A stretch of DNA of 18,034 nucleotides, taken from the NCBI GenBank assembly GCA_965646445.1, contig CBFFZW010000062.1, positions 1-18,034 on the forward strand, in the 5' to 3' direction. Below the pieces are notes generated by a model. It worked only from the letters and a program-made list of their open reading frames with translations. It made no database searches and was not told the origin of the DNA. Within the stretch, counting starts at the first letter, position 1; each line of letters opens with the position of its first letter. Below, in pieces: positions 1 through 8,390 of this stretch. A program made the translations under genes and the position numbers. This DNA comes from UBA11524 sp965646445. GTDB taxonomy: Bacteria; Bacillota; Clostridia; Christensenellales; Aristaeellaceae.

Positions 1-870
1 GTCGATGGTATAACCGTTGGCGGTGTAGGTGCTCTGACCCCGCTGGTTGACGGGGGCTGTAAAGTCGCTGTTGTCCAGCAGATTCCGCGCTCTGTCCCGC
101 CTACTGAGGGCATCCGACAGCCCCGCCACGTCGCTGATCTGCGCCTGGGCGTCCGCTTCGGCGGAGGGGTCGATGGCCAGGACATAGCTGCTGTCCTCGG
201 ACGGCGTGCCGTCGCCGATGTAGACCTCCGGGGCGGCGTCTCCGCCGCCAGTACCGGGAGGCCCCTGCGGCCCCGGTTCCCCCTGAGGCCCCTGGGGGCC
301 CGTTTCGCCCTGGGGCCCTCGCTCGCCCCGTGGGCCCGCGGGGCCGGGATTGCCCGTGGCCATCACCCCGGAATCAACGTAGCGGGCGCTGTCGTTGTCC
401 CACTGCATCCAGTGGAGGTTGTCGGGGTTGATGTACGGGGCCCGGCCCGTGTACACAATTTCGGAGGGCGTGGGCGGGCGGGTGGTGATGACCGCCGTGC
501 CGCTGACGCGCCGGATGCTCAGGGGGATGGCGCAGGCCACCGTCACCGCGCCGGAGGTCGGGTCGATGAGCTGCACCACCAGCAGCGGGCAGCCGCCGAC
601 GGCGATGGCCTCGCCGTCCAGCACGCCCGAGGCCGTGGCCCCGGAAACGGTCATCGGCACGGCTTCGGACATCTGCCGGCGCACGTCCCAGTACAGGTAC
701 ATCCGCGCCGCGGCCCCGGTGATGTCGGCCGGTTCGCCGTCCGCCGTGAAGGTGATGGCCACATCCAGCGCGGCGATCTCCCCGGTGAAGACGGGGGGCT
801 GCTCTTCAATGGCGACGGCCCCGGTGGCGATTTCGCAGCGCCCGGAAAGGGTTCTTGTGGGAAAAGTCAT
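1..870 (-). CDS. Tail fibre / baseplate protein with collagen-like stalk (partial, 3' end outside window)
   Basis: The frame opens with ATG at 868-870, behind an AAGGAG site 8 nt upstream, and stays open for 290 codons to the left edge, so the C-terminus is missing. Residues 1 to about 165 form a beta-rich N-terminal part like the BppU-type baseplate-attachment domain of Firmicutes siphophages (inference from layout and sequence feel). Residues 173-208 are about twelve Gly-X-Y triplets (GPQ, GEP, GPP, GER), a collagen-like triple-helical stalk. The visible end holds NLLDNSDF followed by PVNQRGQ and GYTID, a pattern I know from tail-fibre receptor-binding modules of gut phages. It starts 12 nt after the tail-tip gene stops, so it is the next gene of the tail operon. 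It probably forms a trimeric fibre contacting the cell surface. The receptor cannot be predicted. Confidence 0.8.
   Translation of the reverse strand, partial: MTFPTRTLSGRCEIATGAVAIEEQPPVFTGEIAALDVAITFTADGEPADITGAAARMYLYWDVRRQMSEAVPMTVSGATASGVLDGEAIAVGGCPLLVVQLIDPTSGAVTVACAIPLSIRRVSGTAVITTRPPTPSEIVYTGRAPYINPDNLHWMQWDNDSARYVDSGVMATGNPGPAGPRGERGPQGETGPQGPQGEPGPQGPPGTGGGDAAPEVYIGDGTPSEDSSYVLAIDPSAEADAQAQISDVAGLSDALSRRDRARNLLDNSDFTAPVNQRGQSTYTANGYTID
247..354 (-). repeat. Collagen-like Gly-X-Y coding repeat
   Basis: Twelve consecutive codon triplets each start with glycine (residues 173-208 of the fibre gene), rich in GPQ, GEP and GPP. At DNA level it is an imperfect 9-bp periodicity of GGCCCC-type units. 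Such runs often expand or contract by slippage, which would change stalk length without a frameshift. Confidence 0.85.
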
Positions 871-882
871 GAGTCATTCTCC

Positions 883-3582
883 TTATCGTCCGACGGCGAT
901 CCAGTCCACCTCCCGGGAGGCGTAGGAGCCGCCGATTTCAATGGTCGCGCCCGTGCGCGTTTTGTTGTAAATTTTGATGGCCCCGCTGTCCCCCGACCAG
1001 GCGCGGGCCGTGGTGGCGCAGCACGCCGCGATGTAGGGCACATCGTCGAAGCCGTCGTAGGTGATGGCCGTGCCCGCCGATGCCGCCGTCACCGTGCCGG
1101 CGCGGATCTTCATGCCCTCCAGCATGGACACCCAGCGTCCGTTGGACTTGACGAACATGCCTTCCGTGGCCGTGCCGGTCTGCCCGGGGATGACGACGCC
1201 GGACAGGGCCACGAAGCCCCTGGATTTGTTCAGGGCGTCGGCGGGGTCGAAGATGGCGATGTAGTACGTCGTGTCGGTGGCCAGGCGGGCGGAGGGCTCC
1301 AGGGAAACGGCCTGCTCGGCCAACGCGTTGGCGGGCGTCAAATGGGCGGTGGCCAGGGGCGCGGCGGAGGCCGTGGAGGCGTAGAGCCCTACGGTGACGG
1401 GGTTTTGCACGTTCCAGCCGTACCATTGGCCGCCGATGATCTTGCAGGTGCGCAGCCGCAGGGTGACGGCGTGCAAATTCACGTTGGCCGGGGTGCGGAA
1501 GCTCCACCAGCAGCCGTACAGGCCGCCGTTGGCCGGGGAGTTGTTGCCGATCTGGCCGTATCCGCCGGACACGCTCTGGTCGTTCCAGGTGCGGGCGACG
1601 CCGAACAAGCTCGCCGTCCCTGCGCCGCCCAGGCTGGGGAGGATGTCGCCAAAGCGGTCGGAGGCCCCGTTGTAGTAGATGGCGGCGTCGCCGTCCGAAC
1701 CGAAGGCATCCATGGGCGGAACGGACAGCCGGTGGGTCTGGCCGAAGTTGTAGCCGGTGCCGCCGTTCTCCGGGGGCAGGATGAAGCTGGGGGCGAACTT
1801 CACCGGGAAGCCGTCCTCGCCCAGCTCGATCTGCCCGCCGGGGTCGCCGGCAGCGTTGTCCGCGGAGGTCACGGCCAGCAGATTGCGCCCGTCGGCATTT
1901 TTCAGGGCGAAGTCGTTGGTCTGGATGTCCACCCGCCCGCCGGACACGATTTTGACCAGGTCGTTCATGATCTGGATGAAATCGGTCTTCAGGGCGGAGG
2001 ACACCGCCGCGCCGTCAAAGTCGATGGCCGTCTGCCAGGTGGCGCCTCCGTCCTGGGTGAGGGCCAGGCCGTAATGCTCCCCGTCGTACTGGCCGAAGCG
2101 CAGTTGTCGTTTTGTGTCGCCTGGGTCTTGGCAGATGATGTTCGCCGCGTCCCAGTAGAAGTGGGCGTTCCCCAGGATCGTCACCAGCGCCGCCCGCAGC
2201 ACCCCCGCCGTGATCTCGTCCGCCACCATGCCGGAGCCGGTGATGGCCGTCCGCCATGCCCAGTTGTCGGCGCTGTCCTTGGTGTCAGAGAGGAGGATGC
2301 CGCCCCCGGCGAAGCGCACGGCCCTGTTTCCGTCCTCGGTGATGTACATCTCGGAGCCGTCGGGCAGGGTTTCCCGCCGGGTCTTGCTGGACATGATGCC
2401 AAGCACCGCCGTGTCGATGTACCCGTTCAGGAGGCTGGGGGCGTTCTGCGCGATCTGCTGGACCACGCTGGCGGCCTTGTCCGTCTGCACGTCCTTGTAG
2501 ATCACATTGGCGCGGTAGTCCCCGATGACGGGACGGGTGTTTTCCGGGTTCAGCAGGTCGGTGTCCAGCTGAATGACCCGGGCCTGCTTTTCCAGGTTCC
2601 ACGGGGCGATGATGACGTTCACCGTGTCGCCCAGGGCGATTCCTTCCCGGGCGTAGCCGACTGCCCGCAGGTTGGCGCAGGTCATGCTGATGGTCACCCG
2701 GGGAGCGGTGCGCGTTTGCAGCGCCTGCCAGGTGAGGGACAGCAGCTGCGCCGGGTTTTCGCAGTCCGGGAATTCCGCCACGCCGAAGCGGGGCCGTCCG
2801 CGCCGACCGAAGCGGGCCGTGGCCGCGGCATCCTCCACATAGGTCTGGCCCGGAGGCTTGTCGGCAGGATCGCCATCGGCCACGCGCCATACCGCGTCTG
2901 CGAAGGTGATCCTGCGGCCGTAGGTGTCCGCGCCCTCCGCCGTCTGGCCCACAACCTCGCCCTTGCCCCGGCCGTACAGGGCGGTCACCAGGTCACGGTC
3001 GTCATAAGTGACGCCCACCCGCTCCACGTTCCTGTCAATGGTCAGGCGGACGCCGTGGAAGCCCCCCAGCCGGGCGCGGATGTCGATGTACCGCCCGGTG
3101 ATGACGTTGCCTGACCAGGTGACGCGTGGCGAAAGCGCCACGCCCCAGTTGTCCCGGATGCTTTGCAGCGCTTCCCACGCGCTGATCCAGTAGAAGGCGG
3201 CGCTGCCCATGGGGTCGGCGTCCACCATGCCCAGCTGCCATCCCGTGCCCTCCAGGGCGGCGCGCAGGGCCGTGACGGCGGTCACGCCGCGGGGGCGCTT
3301 GTCCTGCACCACGCAGTCCGTCAATTCCGCCACGGCAATGTGCTCCGCCTCGTAGGACACCGTGCCGTCGGGCTGATGCCGGGCGGGCTGACGAATCTCG
3401 AACAGCTGCAAGGCGCCGCCGTCCAGCCAGCCCACCCGCATACCGGCGTTTATGGGCTTGGCCGGATCGTCGGGAAAGGTGGCGGTGTGCCTGTACTCCT
3501 CGTGGATGTGGTGGGCCTCCAGGGCGTCCCGCCGACGGTACAGGGGACGGTCGTTGCGGTCAAAGAACAGAAATTCCATCAT
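883..3582 (-). CDS. Tail-tip / tail-associated protein (Tal-like) with lectin-like C-terminus
   Basis: This is an 899-residue protein directly after the distal tail gene, the standard place of the Tal / phage minor structural protein that forms the tail tip and often carries an endopeptidase. The N-terminal ~390 residues (FLFFDRNDRPLYRR, then ALQSIRDNWGVAL and LGDTVNVI) match the general layout of the Firmicutes prophage tail N-terminal domain. I see no clear peptidoglycan-hydrolase active site. A GGTG turn at about residue 607 marks the start of the distal part. A beta-sandwich-like region follows (about 690-790). The final segment at 842-899 ends in EVDWIAVGR, a pattern like H-type-lectin tail modules. 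Two adjacent ATGs are possible. The outer one overlaps the upstream TGA by 4 nt (ATGA), while the inner one at 3579 has better spacing from AAAGGTGG. The very long frame continuing upstream of 3582 overlaps the distal tail gene and is spurious. Confidence 0.85.
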   Translation of the reverse strand: MMEFLFFDRNDRPLYRRRDALEAHHIHEEYRHTATFPDDPAKPINAGMRVGWLDGGALQLFEIRQPARHQPDGTVSYEAEHIAVAELTDCVVQDKRPRGVTAVTALRAALEGTGWQLGMVDADPMGSAAFYWISAWEALQSIRDNWGVALSPRVTWSGNVITGRYIDIRARLGGFHGVRLTIDRNVERVGVTYDDRDLVTALYGRGKGEVVGQTAEGADTYGRRITFADAVWRVADGDPADKPPGQTYVEDAAATARFGRRGRPRFGVAEFPDCENPAQLLSLTWQALQTRTAPRVTISMTCANLRAVGYAREGIALGDTVNVIIAPWNLEKQARVIQLDTDLLNPENTRPVIGDYRANVIYKDVQTDKAASVVQQIAQNAPSLLNGYIDTAVLGIMSSKTRRETLPDGSEMYITEDGNRAVRFAGGGILLSDTKDSADNWAWRTAITGSGMVADEITAGVLRAALVTILGNAHFYWDAANIICQDPGDTKRQLRFGQYDGEHYGLALTQDGGATWQTAIDFDGAAVSSALKTDFIQIMNDLVKIVSGGRVDIQTNDFALKNADGRNLLAVTSADNAAGDPGGQIELGEDGFPVKFAPSFILPPENGGTGYNFGQTHRLSVPPMDAFGSDGDAAIYYNGASDRFGDILPSLGGAGTASLFGVARTWNDQSVSGGYGQIGNNSPANGGLYGCWWSFRTPANVNLHAVTLRLRTCKIIGGQWYGWNVQNPVTVGLYASTASAAPLATAHLTPANALAEQAVSLEPSARLATDTTYYIAIFDPADALNKSRGFVALSGVVIPGQTGTATEGMFVKSNGRWVSMLEGMKIRAGTVTAASAGTAITYDGFDDVPYIAACCATTARAWSGDSGAIKIYNKTRTGATIEIGGSYASREVDWIAVGR

Positions 3583-4286
3583 ATCCACCTTTCCCGCCAG
3601 GTGAGCGTGCCGCCCGCCCCGCCCTCCACGGTGATTCGGTTCGCGCCCCGGCTCAGGGCGAAGAACGCGCTGTCGATGGTCAGCTGATCCAGGATGGACT
3701 GGCCGCTGAGCTCGATGGTCTGCCGGTGGAAGTCGATGATGAGCCGCCCGACGCCCACCGTCCCGCGCAGGTGCAGGAACGCCGTCCCCAGCGTCCAGCG
3801 GGGGTCGGTGAGGGGCGCGGCGATGTCCTGGGTGATGGTCATGCGCGGCGGCTCGCCATGGATGACCATGGCCGGGGCCGTCACAGGCTGGATCATGGGG
3901 GAGCAGCCGGTGTACGCCGGGTCGAAGGCGGTGAAGGCCAGGGTCAGCACCTCCCAGTACTGCCGGGAGGACTGGTCGGGGTACTGGGTACACACCGCCA
4001 TCAGGAAGCCGTCCTCCTCCGGGGTATGCCGAAGGGGCCTCGGCTCGGCGGCGGACAGCCAGGCCGTGATGTCCTCCAGCAGACGGCGGCGGAGGAGTGG
4101 GTCTTCCTCCATCAGCACAAAGGACACCGCCACCGGGCGCGCGCCGCGTACCCGGCGGATGAACCGCGTGCCGTCCAGCAGGGGCTGGGACTGGCTGGTG
4201 ACCTGCACCTCGGGGCTGCCCACGGCAATATCCACCACCCGTGCCGGGGCGATGTCGCATAGTTCGATGCCGTTAAACTCGACCAT
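3579..4286 (-). CDS. Distal tail protein (Dit, siphovirus tail component)
   Basis: The protein has 235 residues. Its position between tape measure and tail-tip gene, its size, and the N-terminal pattern (MVEFNGIELCDI, then a loop with LLDGTRFIRRVRGAR and a segment where a helix EEDPLLRRRLLEDITAWL follows a beta strand) fit the Sipho_tail / Dit family. Dit forms the hexameric hub joining the tail tube to the tip and fibres. The ATG at 4284-4286 has AAAGGAG 8 nt upstream and overlaps the end of the tape measure gene by 14 nt. Its stop TGA overlaps the start of the tail-tip gene. The overlaps suggest coupled translation. A frame continuing upstream to 4463 has no supporting start signal and lies inside the tape measure gene. 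Confidence 0.88.
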   Translation of the reverse strand: MVEFNGIELCDIAPARVVDIAVGSPEVQVTSQSQPLLDGTRFIRRVRGARPVAVSFVLMEEDPLLRRRLLEDITAWLSAAEPRPLRHTPEEDGFLMAVCTQYPDQSSRQYWEVLTLAFTAFDPAYTGCSPMIQPVTAPAMVIHGEPPRMTITQDIAAPLTDPRWTLGTAFLHLRGTVGVGRLIIDFHRQTIELSGQSILDQLTIDSAFFALSRGANRITVEGGAGGTLTWRERWI

Positions 4287-5838
4287 TGAAGCCGCTCCTT
4301 TGCATGGATTCCACCTTCCGGGCCTGGGCGCTGCTGACCGTGGGCTCCACCAGGCGGCCCACGGCCTGCCCGTCCATGACCACGGTGAGCCCCGACATGG
4401 CCCGGGCCAGGCGCTCGTAGTCAATGCCGCCGCCACCGCCGCCGCCCGTGAGGCTGCCTGCACGACTGTTGCCGCCCTCGCGCCACACCTTGGCCTCGGC
4501 GGCGGTCAGCACGGCCTCGCCCCGGTGCAGCACGGCAGGATAGCCGTCCATGGGCACGAAGTCCAGGCCGACGGCGTGGCTGTTGCCGCCTCCGCCGAAC
4601 AGGTTGGAAAAGAAGTTGCCCACCGCGCTGACGGCCTTCGATACCCAGCCGATCAGCACGGACAGCTTGTCGATGAACCAGCCCACCGCCTTCACCACGG
4701 GGCCCATAATCGTCCCCGCCAGGTCGATCAGCACGGACACCAGGGGCGATATGGCCTGCCACAGCTGGATGCCCATGTTTTTCAGCTGGGTCAGGGAGCG
4801 GTTCAGCTTTTCCGAGGAGGTTCCGGCGACTTTTTCAAAGCCTTCGCCCACCACGTCCGTCTGGGTGGACATGGCTTCCAGGTTGCCGGTGAAGGTCTGG
4901 GCGTTGGCCCCGGTGATGGCCAGGGCCGCCTTGCCTGCCTCGATGCTGGAGAACATGTCCAGCATGGTTTTGCCGTTCTTCTGGGCGGACTGTGCCAGCA
5001 GGCCCACAATGTCGTTGAGGGGGACGCCCGCGGCGGTCATATCCTGGAAGGACATGCCGGCATACTGCGTTCCCTCGGCGGCCTCCGCCAGGCCGAGGGA
5101 AGCCTGGGTGCCCTGCTTGCCCAGCTCCGCCATCAGGCTGTTGAGCTGGGTGGTGGCCTGGGCGGCGGGGGTGCCCTGGGCCGTCATGGTGGCGATGGCA
5201 GCGCCCACGTTCTCGAAGGATACGCCCATGGCCGCCGCGGTGGGGGTCACGTTGGACAGCACGCTGCCCAGCTCGCCCACGGTGGTGATGCCCGTGTTCT
5301 GGGTCTGGATGAGCACCTTCTGAATTCTGTCCGCTTCCTCCACGCCCAGGCCGTAGGCGTTGAGCGTTTTCAGGGTGGCGGAGGTGGCGGTGTCCAGGTC
5401 GGTAAAGCCCGCCTTGGCCAGCTGGGCGGAGGAATCCAGCAGGGCCATGAGTCCCTCGGTATCCTTGCCCAGGGCGTTGTTGGCGGAAATGGCGTTGTAG
5501 GCGGATTCGGCCATGCCGTCCGCTTCCAGGCCGTACTTGGAGGACAAGTCCAGCAGGCTGTCGCCCAGCTCGTCCATGTCCACCTGGGCGGTATCCACCA
5601 GGGTGGACACCTTGGCCAGCCCGGCCTCGAAGGCCGTGCCCATCTCGTAGATGGCGGAGGCGGCTTCGATCGCCTTGCTGGCCACAAAGCTGCCGATGCC
5701 CTGGCCCACGCCCTGCAGCAGCCCCGACCACTTCGACGTGCCCTTTTCCACCTTGGCCGCCGCGCCGTTCAGGTCGCCGTCCAGCTTGTCATAGTCCGCC
5801 CGGACTTCATAGACGATCTTGCCGTCTGTATCAGCCAT
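4273..5838 (-). CDS. Tail tape measure protein (TP901 type)
   Basis: The protein has 521 residues from ATG at 5836-5838. A GTG three codons upstream is an alternative start. The first ~85 residues are a helical head, followed by a PhageMin_Tail/TP901-like core (about 80-300) with the motifs SSKYGLEADGMAES, LNAYGLGVEEADRIQK and GAAIATMTAQGTPAAQA. Residues ~360-412 are strongly hydrophobic and helical (PLVSVLIDLAG, AVGWFIDKLSVLIGW), as expected for the segment that contacts the host membrane. The C-terminus has the GLDFVPMDGYPAVLHRGEAV motif, common at tape-measure C-termini, then a poly-Gly linker. At about 0.15 nm of tail per residue, the length would suggest a short tail of roughly 75-80 nm (family rule, inference). 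It overlaps the preceding Gp15-like gene by 8 nt. Confidence 0.92.
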   Translation of the reverse strand: MADTDGKIVYEVRADYDKLDGDLNGAAAKVEKGTSKWSGLLQGVGQGIGSFVASKAIEAASAIYEMGTAFEAGLAKVSTLVDTAQVDMDELGDSLLDLSSKYGLEADGMAESAYNAISANNALGKDTEGLMALLDSSAQLAKAGFTDLDTATSATLKTLNAYGLGVEEADRIQKVLIQTQNTGITTVGELGSVLSNVTPTAAAMGVSFENVGAAIATMTAQGTPAAQATTQLNSLMAELGKQGTQASLGLAEAAEGTQYAGMSFQDMTAAGVPLNDIVGLLAQSAQKNGKTMLDMFSSIEAGKAALAITGANAQTFTGNLEAMSTQTDVVGEGFEKVAGTSSEKLNRSLTQLKNMGIQLWQAISPLVSVLIDLAGTIMGPVVKAVGWFIDKLSVLIGWVSKAVSAVGNFFSNLFGGGGNSHAVGLDFVPMDGYPAVLHRGEAVLTAAEAKVWREGGNSRAGSLTGGGGGGGIDYERLARAMSGLTVVMDGQAVGRLVEPTVSSAQARKVESMQRSGFNGRV

Positions 5839-6415
5839 CGGTGTCACCTGCCTTTGCTTTCAGTCCGTCGGCCAGGGCGTTCATCTGCCGTGCCAGGCGG
5901 TGCATGGCCGCGCCCTCGTCCTCGCGGATGGCGTAGCGCGCCTTGGCCTCGGCCAGGGCCCTGCGATCGTCGGCGTTGTGCCTGGTGGGGGCGGGCATGG
6001 GCCGTGCGCGAAGCTGCACGATGCGGATGAACTGCGTCGCGTCCGTCAGCCCGCCCAGCAGGGCCACGAAGCGCGCCCAGGACATCCGCCCCCGCTGCCT
6101 GTCGATGTCGATGCCGTACTGCTGCAAAAACGCCGCCTGGATGTAGGGCCAGTCCTGGCGGAAGTCCATCACCGGCGGGCCGTCCTCCGCGGGCCCGTCG
6201 CCCCCTGCCAGGTGGGTGAAGGCCGCCTGCAGCAGCGCGGTCTTCCGGCGAAGCCCCCAGGGCGGATGGCGGAACAGCAGCCGGACGCCCAGCCTGATCC
6301 GGTCGCCCTCGGTCATGTCCCGGCGGCGCAGCACGTCAAAGACAAAGAGCACCGTATCGAACGGCGCTCTCATGACATAGGTTCGCCTGCCCAGGCGCAG
6401 GGGGGTGCCCCTCAT
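5831..6415 (-). CDS. Gp15-family tail assembly protein
   Basis: The protein has 194 residues and resembles the bacteriophage Gp15 family, found immediately upstream of the tape measure gene in Firmicutes siphophages. Recognisable elements are the central MDFRQDWPYIQAAFLQQYGI, the following MSWARFVALLGGL helix, and the basic/charged C-terminus. The probable role is a tail-assembly chaperone partner that coats the tape measure before tube polymerisation. Its ATG overlaps the TGA of the upstream chaperone gene by 4 nt (ATGA), so it is translated as its own re-initiated protein. I found no slippery heptamer that would make it a -1 frameshift extension of the upstream gene. Confidence 0.85.
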   Translation of the reverse strand: MRGTPLRLGRRTYVMRAPFDTVLFVFDVLRRRDMTEGDRIRLGVRLLFRHPPWGLRRKTALLQAAFTHLAGGDGPAEDGPPVMDFRQDWPYIQAAFLQQYGIDIDRQRGRMSWARFVALLGGLTDATQFIRIVQLRARPMPAPTRHNADDRRALAEAKARYAIREDEGAAMHRLARQMNALADGLKAKAGDTDG

Positions 6416-6798
6416 GCCCGCACGGCTTTCCGCCGCTGGGCCTTGAAGTCCCTGACGGCGGCCCTGCGGCTGCGGGCGCTGGCCTTCGCCACGGCGGGGG
6501 CGACGATGTTCCTGATGAAGGGGTGCACATCGTTCACCATGGCCAGCGCGTCCTCGCCATAGAAGGCCAGGACGGCCCGGGCGTTCTCCTCGCCCAGCAC
6601 CAGGCGGTACAGGCCTTCCGCGGCCTGGCCGTACAGGGCGCAGACGGCTTCGGACGGCGACGCCTTCAGCGCCCGCTCCTGGCGGATCAGCGCGGCCATG
6701 GCGGTGTTGAAGTCGCCCGCGTTGGCGCCCTCGTCAAAGGCCATGCTGAGGCGAAGGGTGGCGGCACCGTGATGCAAGGTCAGCTTTTTGCGGAGCAT
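6412..6798 (-). CDS. Tail assembly chaperone-like protein
   Basis: The protein is a 128-residue, mostly helical polypeptide between the tail tube gene and the Gp15-like gene. This is the slot of the first tail assembly chaperone (gpG-like) of Gram-positive siphophages. It begins with a short beta segment (MLRKKLTLHHGAATLRLSM) followed by amphipathic helices and ends in a strongly basic tail (RSRRAAVRDFKAQRRKAVRA). The ATG is preceded by AAGGAGG (+ strand 6803-6809), 4-5 nt away. The function is assigned mainly from position and size. Confidence 0.7.
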   Translation of the reverse strand: MLRKKLTLHHGAATLRLSMAFDEGANAGDFNTAMAALIRQERALKASPSEAVCALYGQAAEGLYRLVLGEENARAVLAFYGEDALAMVNDVHPFIRNIVAPAVAKASARSRRAAVRDFKAQRRKAVRA

Positions 6799-6811
6799 GA
6801 GGGTTCCTCCT

Positions 6812-7279
6812 TTACGCGGGGTTGGTCTGGGTGGCGACGGTGGGCTTGCCGTTGACGCGCACCTCCACGGACACGGCGCTGCCGTCGGTAGAGGCCCCTG
6901 CCATGTCGGAAAGGTTGCACAGCGTCACGTCGCAGGTGATGGTCTCCACCTTGGCGTCGGGGGTCAGGCGCTGAATGCGCAGGGTGGTTTCGCGCTCCGC
7001 CATCAGGCCGTACTTGCGCTGGCTGCCGAAGATGTAGTCCTGGGCCGGGTCGCCCAGGACGCGCACGCCCGAGAGCGTCAGCGCCGGGGCCATGCCGGTG
7101 ACGAAGTTCCGGGCATAGCCGCCGTCGCCGAGGAAAAAGTACTGCTGCACCACCTCGTTGAGGCTTTCGGCCAGGTTGTTGAAGCCCTTGCCGAAGGCGG
7201 CCCACTGCGGGGACGCGGCGTCCTTGCCTGCAATGTCGATGGCCATGTCGATGCCGTAGACCACGAGCAGGTTGTCCAT
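6812..7279 (-). CDS. Major tail (tube) protein
   Basis: The protein has 155 residues and sits between the tail-completion protein and the tail chaperones, the invariable place of the siphovirus tube protein. The sequence is beta-rich with little helix (FVTGMAPALTLSGVRVLGD, ETTLRIQRLTPDAKVETITCDVTLCNLSDM, VSVEVRVNGKPTVATQ), consistent with the tube-protein beta-sandwich fold. The start has a strong AGGAGG 7 nt upstream. A strong ribosome binding site fits a protein needed in many copies. It lies 3 nt after the preceding gene. Confidence 0.8.
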   Translation of the reverse strand: MDNLLVVYGIDMAIDIAGKDAASPQWAAFGKGFNNLAESLNEVVQQYFFLGDGGYARNFVTGMAPALTLSGVRVLGDPAQDYIFGSQRKYGLMAERETTLRIQRLTPDAKVETITCDVTLCNLSDMAGASTDGSAVSVEVRVNGKPTVATQTNPA

Positions 7280-7282
7280 GGG

Positions 7283-7678
7283 TCATCCTCCTTGCTTGTT
7301 GTAGAATCGTACCGTGACCGCCGAGACGAACAGCCACTGGTCGCCCTGCTCCCGGTCGGCGTAGCAGGGGGCCCGGGTGGTGACGGCGGCGTAGAGCTGG
7401 TAGCGGTCGTTGCTGGGGTAGGCGCTGGCCCGGGTGAGGGCGCGGTGGATGGCCCCCAGGGCGTCCCGCAGGGTGGGCATGTCGTGATGCTTGCCGTTGA
7501 TGACGATGGTCACGCTGTCGATGGTGGCGCGGTTGAGCATGACGCTGTCGCTGCCGCCGCTGGCCAGGTCGATGGCGATGGCGTCGTCGGCGGGCATGGG
7601 CCCCTTGAACACGGGCAGGGCCGTGGCCGTCCGGGCCAGGGCGACGACATCCTGCAAAACGGCGGCGTACACGTCCAT
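7283..7678 (-). CDS. Minor capsid / tail-completion protein (Minor_capsid_3-like)
   Basis: The protein has 131 residues and is the third of three small consecutive genes between the connector and the tail tube. Composition and order fit the Minor_capsid_3 family of Firmicutes phages: an N-terminal helix (MDVYAAVLQDVVALARTA), then beta strands ending VSAVTVRFYNKQGG. It probably caps the tail tube on the head side. It starts 1 nt after the stop of the upstream gene, so coupled translation is likely. Confidence 0.75.
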   Translation of the reverse strand: MDVYAAVLQDVVALARTATALPVFKGPMPADDAIAIDLASGGSDSVMLNRATIDSVTIVINGKHHDMPTLRDALGAIHRALTRASAYPSNDRYQLYAAVTTRAPCYADREQGDQWLFVSAVTVRFYNKQGG

Positions 7679-7679
7679 G

Positions 7680-8021
7680 CTATCCCTCCTTGATCTTCTT
7701 TTGCGCCAGAGTCTCCCAGTCCCTGCGGTGCTGACGGCGGGCCGTCTCCACCCACATCAGGGTGGCCCTGCTGTTTTTGTCGCGGCTGGGGGTGCCGGTG
7801 TAGTAGACGCGGCGGGCGTAGGGCGTCCGCCATTCGATGTGCCCGCTGTTCGGGTCGCTGTGCAGGGCGGAGGAGGCGATCAGCGCGCCGGTGTCGAACC
7901 GGGCGAAGTCGTTGCTGTCATCCAGAATCTGCTGGGTGAGGGCCGGGAGGGCCCTGCGCTCAAACTCGCCCTGCACGCGATGGCGAATGCCGCCCTTGTC
8001 CGTGATGACCTTGAAGGCCAT
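7680..8021 (-). CDS. Minor capsid protein, HK97 gp10-like (Minor_capsid_2-like)
   Basis: The protein has 113 residues. An N-terminal helix (QGEFERRALPALTQQILDDS) is followed by FARFDTGALIASS and the IEWRTPYARRVYYTG segment. That combination (disulphide-free, 'DTGxL...S' then 'TPYARRVYYG') is characteristic of the gp10-like/Minor_capsid_2 neck proteins. It joins the connector ring to the tail. The start codon directly abuts the TAA of the upstream gene (TAAATG), so expression depends on coupling. Confidence 0.85.
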   Translation of the reverse strand: MAFKVITDKGGIRHRVQGEFERRALPALTQQILDDSNDFARFDTGALIASSALHSDPNSGHIEWRTPYARRVYYTGTPSRDKNSRATLMWVETARRQHRRDWETLAQKKIKEG

Positions 8022-8390
8022 TTACACCAGCCCCGCTTCCGTGTGATGGGGCCTGCCCGTATCGTCCACGCAGCTGTCCACCGTCTGGACGGTGTAGGTC
8101 ATGCCGCCGTGGAGGATCCGCAAATCGCTGCCCGCCCTGTCCGCCTGGGCCTTGAGGGCGTCGAAGTTCAGCCCTGGGGGCGTGGACAGCCGATGGTCGT
8201 AGAAAAGCACCGCTCGCAGCTGCACGTCTGTGTTGTCGGCGGTTTTACGGGTCTGGTTGGCGTGCTGGACGCAGACCCGGCGCAGGGGCGTATCCTGATA
8301 GGTTACGCGTCGATCCGCGTCCACCGACAGCGGCTGGCGCAGGATGGCCCGGTGGGTCAGCAGGCGGGCGGGGATGGGTCGCAGCGCCAT
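8022..8390 (-). CDS. Minor capsid protein / head-closure (Minor_capsid_1-like)
   Basis: The protein has 122 residues from ATG at 8388-8390. The start overlaps the stop of the preceding connector gene (TGATG). The opening LRPIPARLLTHRAIL, the beta strands, and QLRAVLFYDHRLSTPPGL agree with the Minor_capsid_1 family (putative head-tail joining / stopper protein). A longer frame upstream is open only because of GC bias and lies inside the connector gene. Adjacent genes have the fixed order connector, Minor_capsid_1, _2, _3, which supports the call. Confidence 0.8.
   Translation of the reverse strand: MALRPIPARLLTHRAILRQPLSVDADRRVTYQDTPLRRVCVQHANQTRKTADNTDVQLRAVLFYDHRLSTPPGLNFDALKAQADRAGSDLRILHGGMTYTVQTVDSCVDDTGRPHHTEAGLV

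Noticed and set aside
412..3114. Very long open frame (900 codons) on the plus strand
   Set aside because: Antisense to the tail-tip and fibre genes. It lacks a ribosome binding site, and its Gly/Ala/Val/Arg/His-rich product is typical of a GC-bias shadow.
3583..4260. Upstream extension of the tail-tip frame
   Set aside because: Overlaps the distal tail gene completely. Composition is Pro/Arg/His-rich, and a proper start exists at 3582/3579.
3694..6030. Plus-strand frame of 778 codons
   Set aside because: Antisense to tape measure and distal tail genes, with low-complexity composition and no start signal.
6405..6425. Programmed -1 frameshift between the two tail chaperone genes
   Set aside because: The nearest heptamer (CGGAAAG) is not a proper slippery site, and an ATGA overlap already explains expression of the second gene.
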